A stretch of 7,306 bases of DNA from Christensenellaceae bacterium (GTDB taxonomy: Bacteria; Bacillota; Clostridia; Christensenellales; DTU072). The translations under genes and the position numbers were made by a program. Where the stretch lies: the NCBI GenBank assembly GCA_031260775.1, contig JAISKW010000053.1, positions 1 to 7,306 on the forward strand, read 5' to 3'. The notes under the pieces were generated by a model. It was not told the DNA's origin and searched no databases. It was given only the letters and a program-made list of their open reading frames with translations. Below, one piece after another: positions 5,314 through 7,306 of the stretch; within the stretch, counting starts at the first letter, position 1; each line of letters opens with the position of its first letter.

Positions 5314-7306
5314 ATGGCAAGAATATATGAATTTAAGGAAGTTGAAAAGAGGCGGCAGGACGAGTGGTACAAGTCCGGCATTTTCAACGCGAAAGAGGAC
5401 AAAACAAAGCCGAAGTACTATTGCTTAGTCGAATTTCCGTATCCGTCGGGGGCGGGGCTTCACGTGGGGCACATACGCGCGTACTCGTCAATGGAGGTAA
5501 TCGCGCGCAAACGCCGTTTACAAGGCTACAACGTTCTGTTCCCTATCGGTTATGACGCGTTCGGACTCCCGACCGAAAATTACGCAATCGAACACGGCGT
5601 ACATCCCCGCGTCGTTACCGACACGAACATAAAAAACTTCGGCGAGCAGCTCAAAAAGGTCGGGTTTTCGTTCGATTTTTCGCGCGTCATCGATACTACC
5701 GACGAGGATTACTATAAGTGGACGCAATGGATTTTCGTACAGCTTTTCAAAAAAGGTTTGGCGTATAAATCGCGTTCGTTCGTCAATTTTTGCCCTAAGT
5801 GTAAGGTAGTACTCGCAAACGAGGAAAGCCAAGACGGCGTTTGCGACCGCTGCGGCAGCGAGGTTGTGCAAAAGGAAAAGGACGTATGGTTTTTGAAAAT
5901 CCGCGACTACTCCGAAAAGCTCTTAGACGGCTTGAACGAGGTTGACTTTCCCGAGCGCATCAAAACCGAGCAACAAAACTGGATAGGCAAGTCCACCGGC
6001 GCGGAAATTGACTTTACCGTGAACGGCAAGGACAAATTAACCGTCTACACAACGCGCCCCGACACAATTTACGGCGTTACGTTTTTGGTACTTGCACCGG
6101 AGCATCCGCTTGTCGCGAAGTACGCTTCGCAAATTAAAAACAAAGCCGAGGTTGAGGATTATTGCGCGAAAACCAAACTGAAAAAAGAATTTGACCGCCT
6201 TTTTATGAACAAGGACAAAACCGGAGTTCAATTAAAGGGTGTTGACGCAATCAACCCGTTAACGGGTAAAAAAATACCGCTTTTCATTGCCGATTATGTT
6301 TTAACGGGCTACGGCACGGGCGCGATAATGGCGGTTCCGGCGCACGACACGCGCGATTATGAGTTCGCAAAAACCTTTGATTTACCGATTGTAGAGGTCA
6401 TTTCGGGCGGCGACGTCACAAAGGAAGCCTATATCGCAAAAGAGGGCGGTACGCTTGTGAATTCGGGCATTTTGAACGGTTTAGCGGTTAAGGAAGCGAT
6501 TAAAGTCATCACAAAAAAACTCGGTGAGGACGGCATCGGCAGAGCAAAGGTCGATTATAAAATGAAAGACTGGGCGTTTAACCGTCAACGCTACTGGGGC
6601 GAACCTATTCCGATAATCCATTGCCCGAAATGCGGACAAGTGCCCGTACCCGAAAAGGATTTACCGGTAAAATTGCCGCATTTGGACGAAATACGGGTCA
6701 GCGACGACGGTGAAAGCCCTCTTTCGAAATGCACCGATTGGGTCGAAACAACCTGCCCGGTATGCGGAGGCAAAGCCAAACGCGAAACCGATACAATGCC
6801 TCAATGGGCAGGCTCGTCGTGGTATTTTTTACGGTATATGTCGCCGAACGAAAAGGGCGCGCTCGTAAACGCCGAAGCCTATAAGTATTGGAATCAGGTT
6901 GACTGGTACAACGGCGGTATGGAGCATGTAACCCGTCACCTTATTTACTCGCGGTTTTGGAATCAATTTTTGTTTGATATAGGCGCGGTTTCGGAGAAAG
7001 AACCGTACAAACGCCGTTCAATGCAAGGATTAATTTTGGGGTCGGACGGTCAAAAAATGAGCAAGTCGGCGGGGAACGTGGTCAATCCCGACGACGTTAT
7101 AAAGGAGTACGGCGCGGACGTTTTGCGCGTTTACACGCTGTTTATCGGCGAATACGGTATGCCCGCGCCTTGGCAAGACGACGGAATTAAGGGCTGCGTG
7201 CGCTTCCTTGCCCGGCTTTGGTACGCGCAGGATATGCTCGGTAACGGCAAAGTGGATACGAGCGATTTGAATTTACACGCCGTTATTAAAAAGGTCAGCG
7301 AGGACT
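5314..7306 (+). CDS. leuS: Leucyl-tRNA synthetase (3' partial)
   Basis: Class Ia aminoacyl-tRNA synthetase that charges tRNA-Leu with leucine in the cytosol. 664 codons are visible without a stop; bacterial LeuRS is usually about 800-880 residues, so the end of the anticodon-binding region and the C-terminal domain lie outside the window. The HIGH signature is HVGH (50-53) within FPYPSGAGLHVGH, and KMSKS is at 581-585. The CP1 editing domain carries TTRPDT (246-251) and GTGAIMAVPAHD, whose Asp345 is the family's key editing Asp, so proofreading looks intact. Two zinc-ribbon-like pairs are present: C160/C163 with C177/C180, and C437/C440 with C481/C484. MPQWAGSSWYF and NGGMEHVTRHLIYSRFW are typical bacterial LeuRS segments. 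The start MARIYEFKEVE is chosen because it aligns with normal LeuRS N-termini and lies 59 bases from the divergent hydrolase start. No T-box leader is visible. Confidence 0.98.
   Translation, partial: MARIYEFKEVEKRRQDEWYKSGIFNAKEDKTKPKYYCLVEFPYPSGAGLHVGHIRAYSSMEVIARKRRLQGYNVLFPIGYDAFGLPTENYAIEHGVHPRVVTDTNIKNFGEQLKKVGFSFDFSRVIDTTDEDYYKWTQWIFVQLFKKGLAYKSRSFVNFCPKCKVVLANEESQDGVCDRCGSEVVQKEKDVWFLKIRDYSEKLLDGLNEVDFPERIKTEQQNWIGKSTGAEIDFTVNGKDKLTVYTTRPDTIYGVTFLVLAPEHPLVAKYASQIKNKAEVEDYCAKTKLKKEFDRLFMNKDKTGVQLKGVDAINPLTGKKIPLFIADYVLTGYGTGAIMAVPAHDTRDYEFAKTFDLPIVEVISGGDVTKEAYIAKEGGTLVNSGILNGLAVKEAIKVITKKLGEDGIGRAKVDYKMKDWAFNRQRYWGEPIPIIHCPKCGQVPVPEKDLPVKLPHLDEIRVSDDGESPLSKCTDWVETTCPVCGGKAKRETDTMPQWAGSSWYFLRYMSPNEKGALVNAEAYKYWNQVDWYNGGMEHVTRHLIYSRFWNQFLFDIGAVSEKEPYKRRSMQGLILGSDGQKMSKSAGNVVNPDDVIKEYGADVLRVYTLFIGEYGMPAPWQDDGIKGCVRFLARLWYAQDMLGNGKVDTSDLNLHAVIKKVSED

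Noticed and set aside
5518..5871. 117-residue minus-strand ORF inside leuS
   Set aside because: It is antisense to strongly conserved LeuRS coding sequence and resembles no known family; a shadow frame.

Overview
The window holds four protein genes in the order helicase–nuclease (+, 5' end missing) > short-chain dehydrogenase (+) > metallo-beta-lactamase-fold hydrolase (-) > leucyl-tRNA synthetase leuS (+, 3' end missing). Base composition is intermediate and looks alike across all four genes. The LeuRS, with its paired-cysteine zinc motifs and its sequence style, together with a YhfI-like hydrolase, resembles clostridial Bacillota proteins. A gut-type uncultured clostridium is my best guess, but the assignment is weak. 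No rRNA, tRNA, CRISPR array, integrase or transposase is visible.

Region 1 (1-3633) is one open frame that enters from beyond the left edge. It encodes the end of a DUF4011-type region, a superfamily 1 helicase with all main motifs, and a C-terminal Vsr-like/REase_MTES_1575 domain. This is the architecture of the DUF4011-helicase-Vsr anti-phage proteins (named hhe in the defence literature, from memory). Its nuclease domain is unusual: the Asp expected in the family's I-D-L-A-V strand is Ser, and the following E-C-D-G-x-Y-H-S segment is also altered. The protein may therefore be a helicase with a dead or modified nuclease.

Region 2 (3659-4417) is an SDR oxidoreductase of the gluconate 5-dehydrogenase-like group, 25 bases after the helicase. 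It may be co-transcribed, but a perfect TATAAT lies in the gap. Region 3 (4418-4543) is a 126-base convergent spacer with a small direct repeat and a weak inverted repeat but no convincing terminator.

Region 4 (5254 down to 4544) is a YhfI-like zinc hydrolase. It is divergent from leuS (5314 to the right edge) across a 59-base AT-rich gap. The gap holds a perfect -10 hexamer for the hydrolase, a -10-like sequence for leuS and a 16-base inverted repeat, and it leaves little room for a T-box leader. Three genes have -10-like hexamers 10-16 bases from their start codons and weak or absent Shine-Dalgarno sequences, which hints at very short leaders.

The genes do not form one evident pathway. The most notable item is a defence-type helicase with a degenerate nuclease beside what look like ordinary chromosomal genes.
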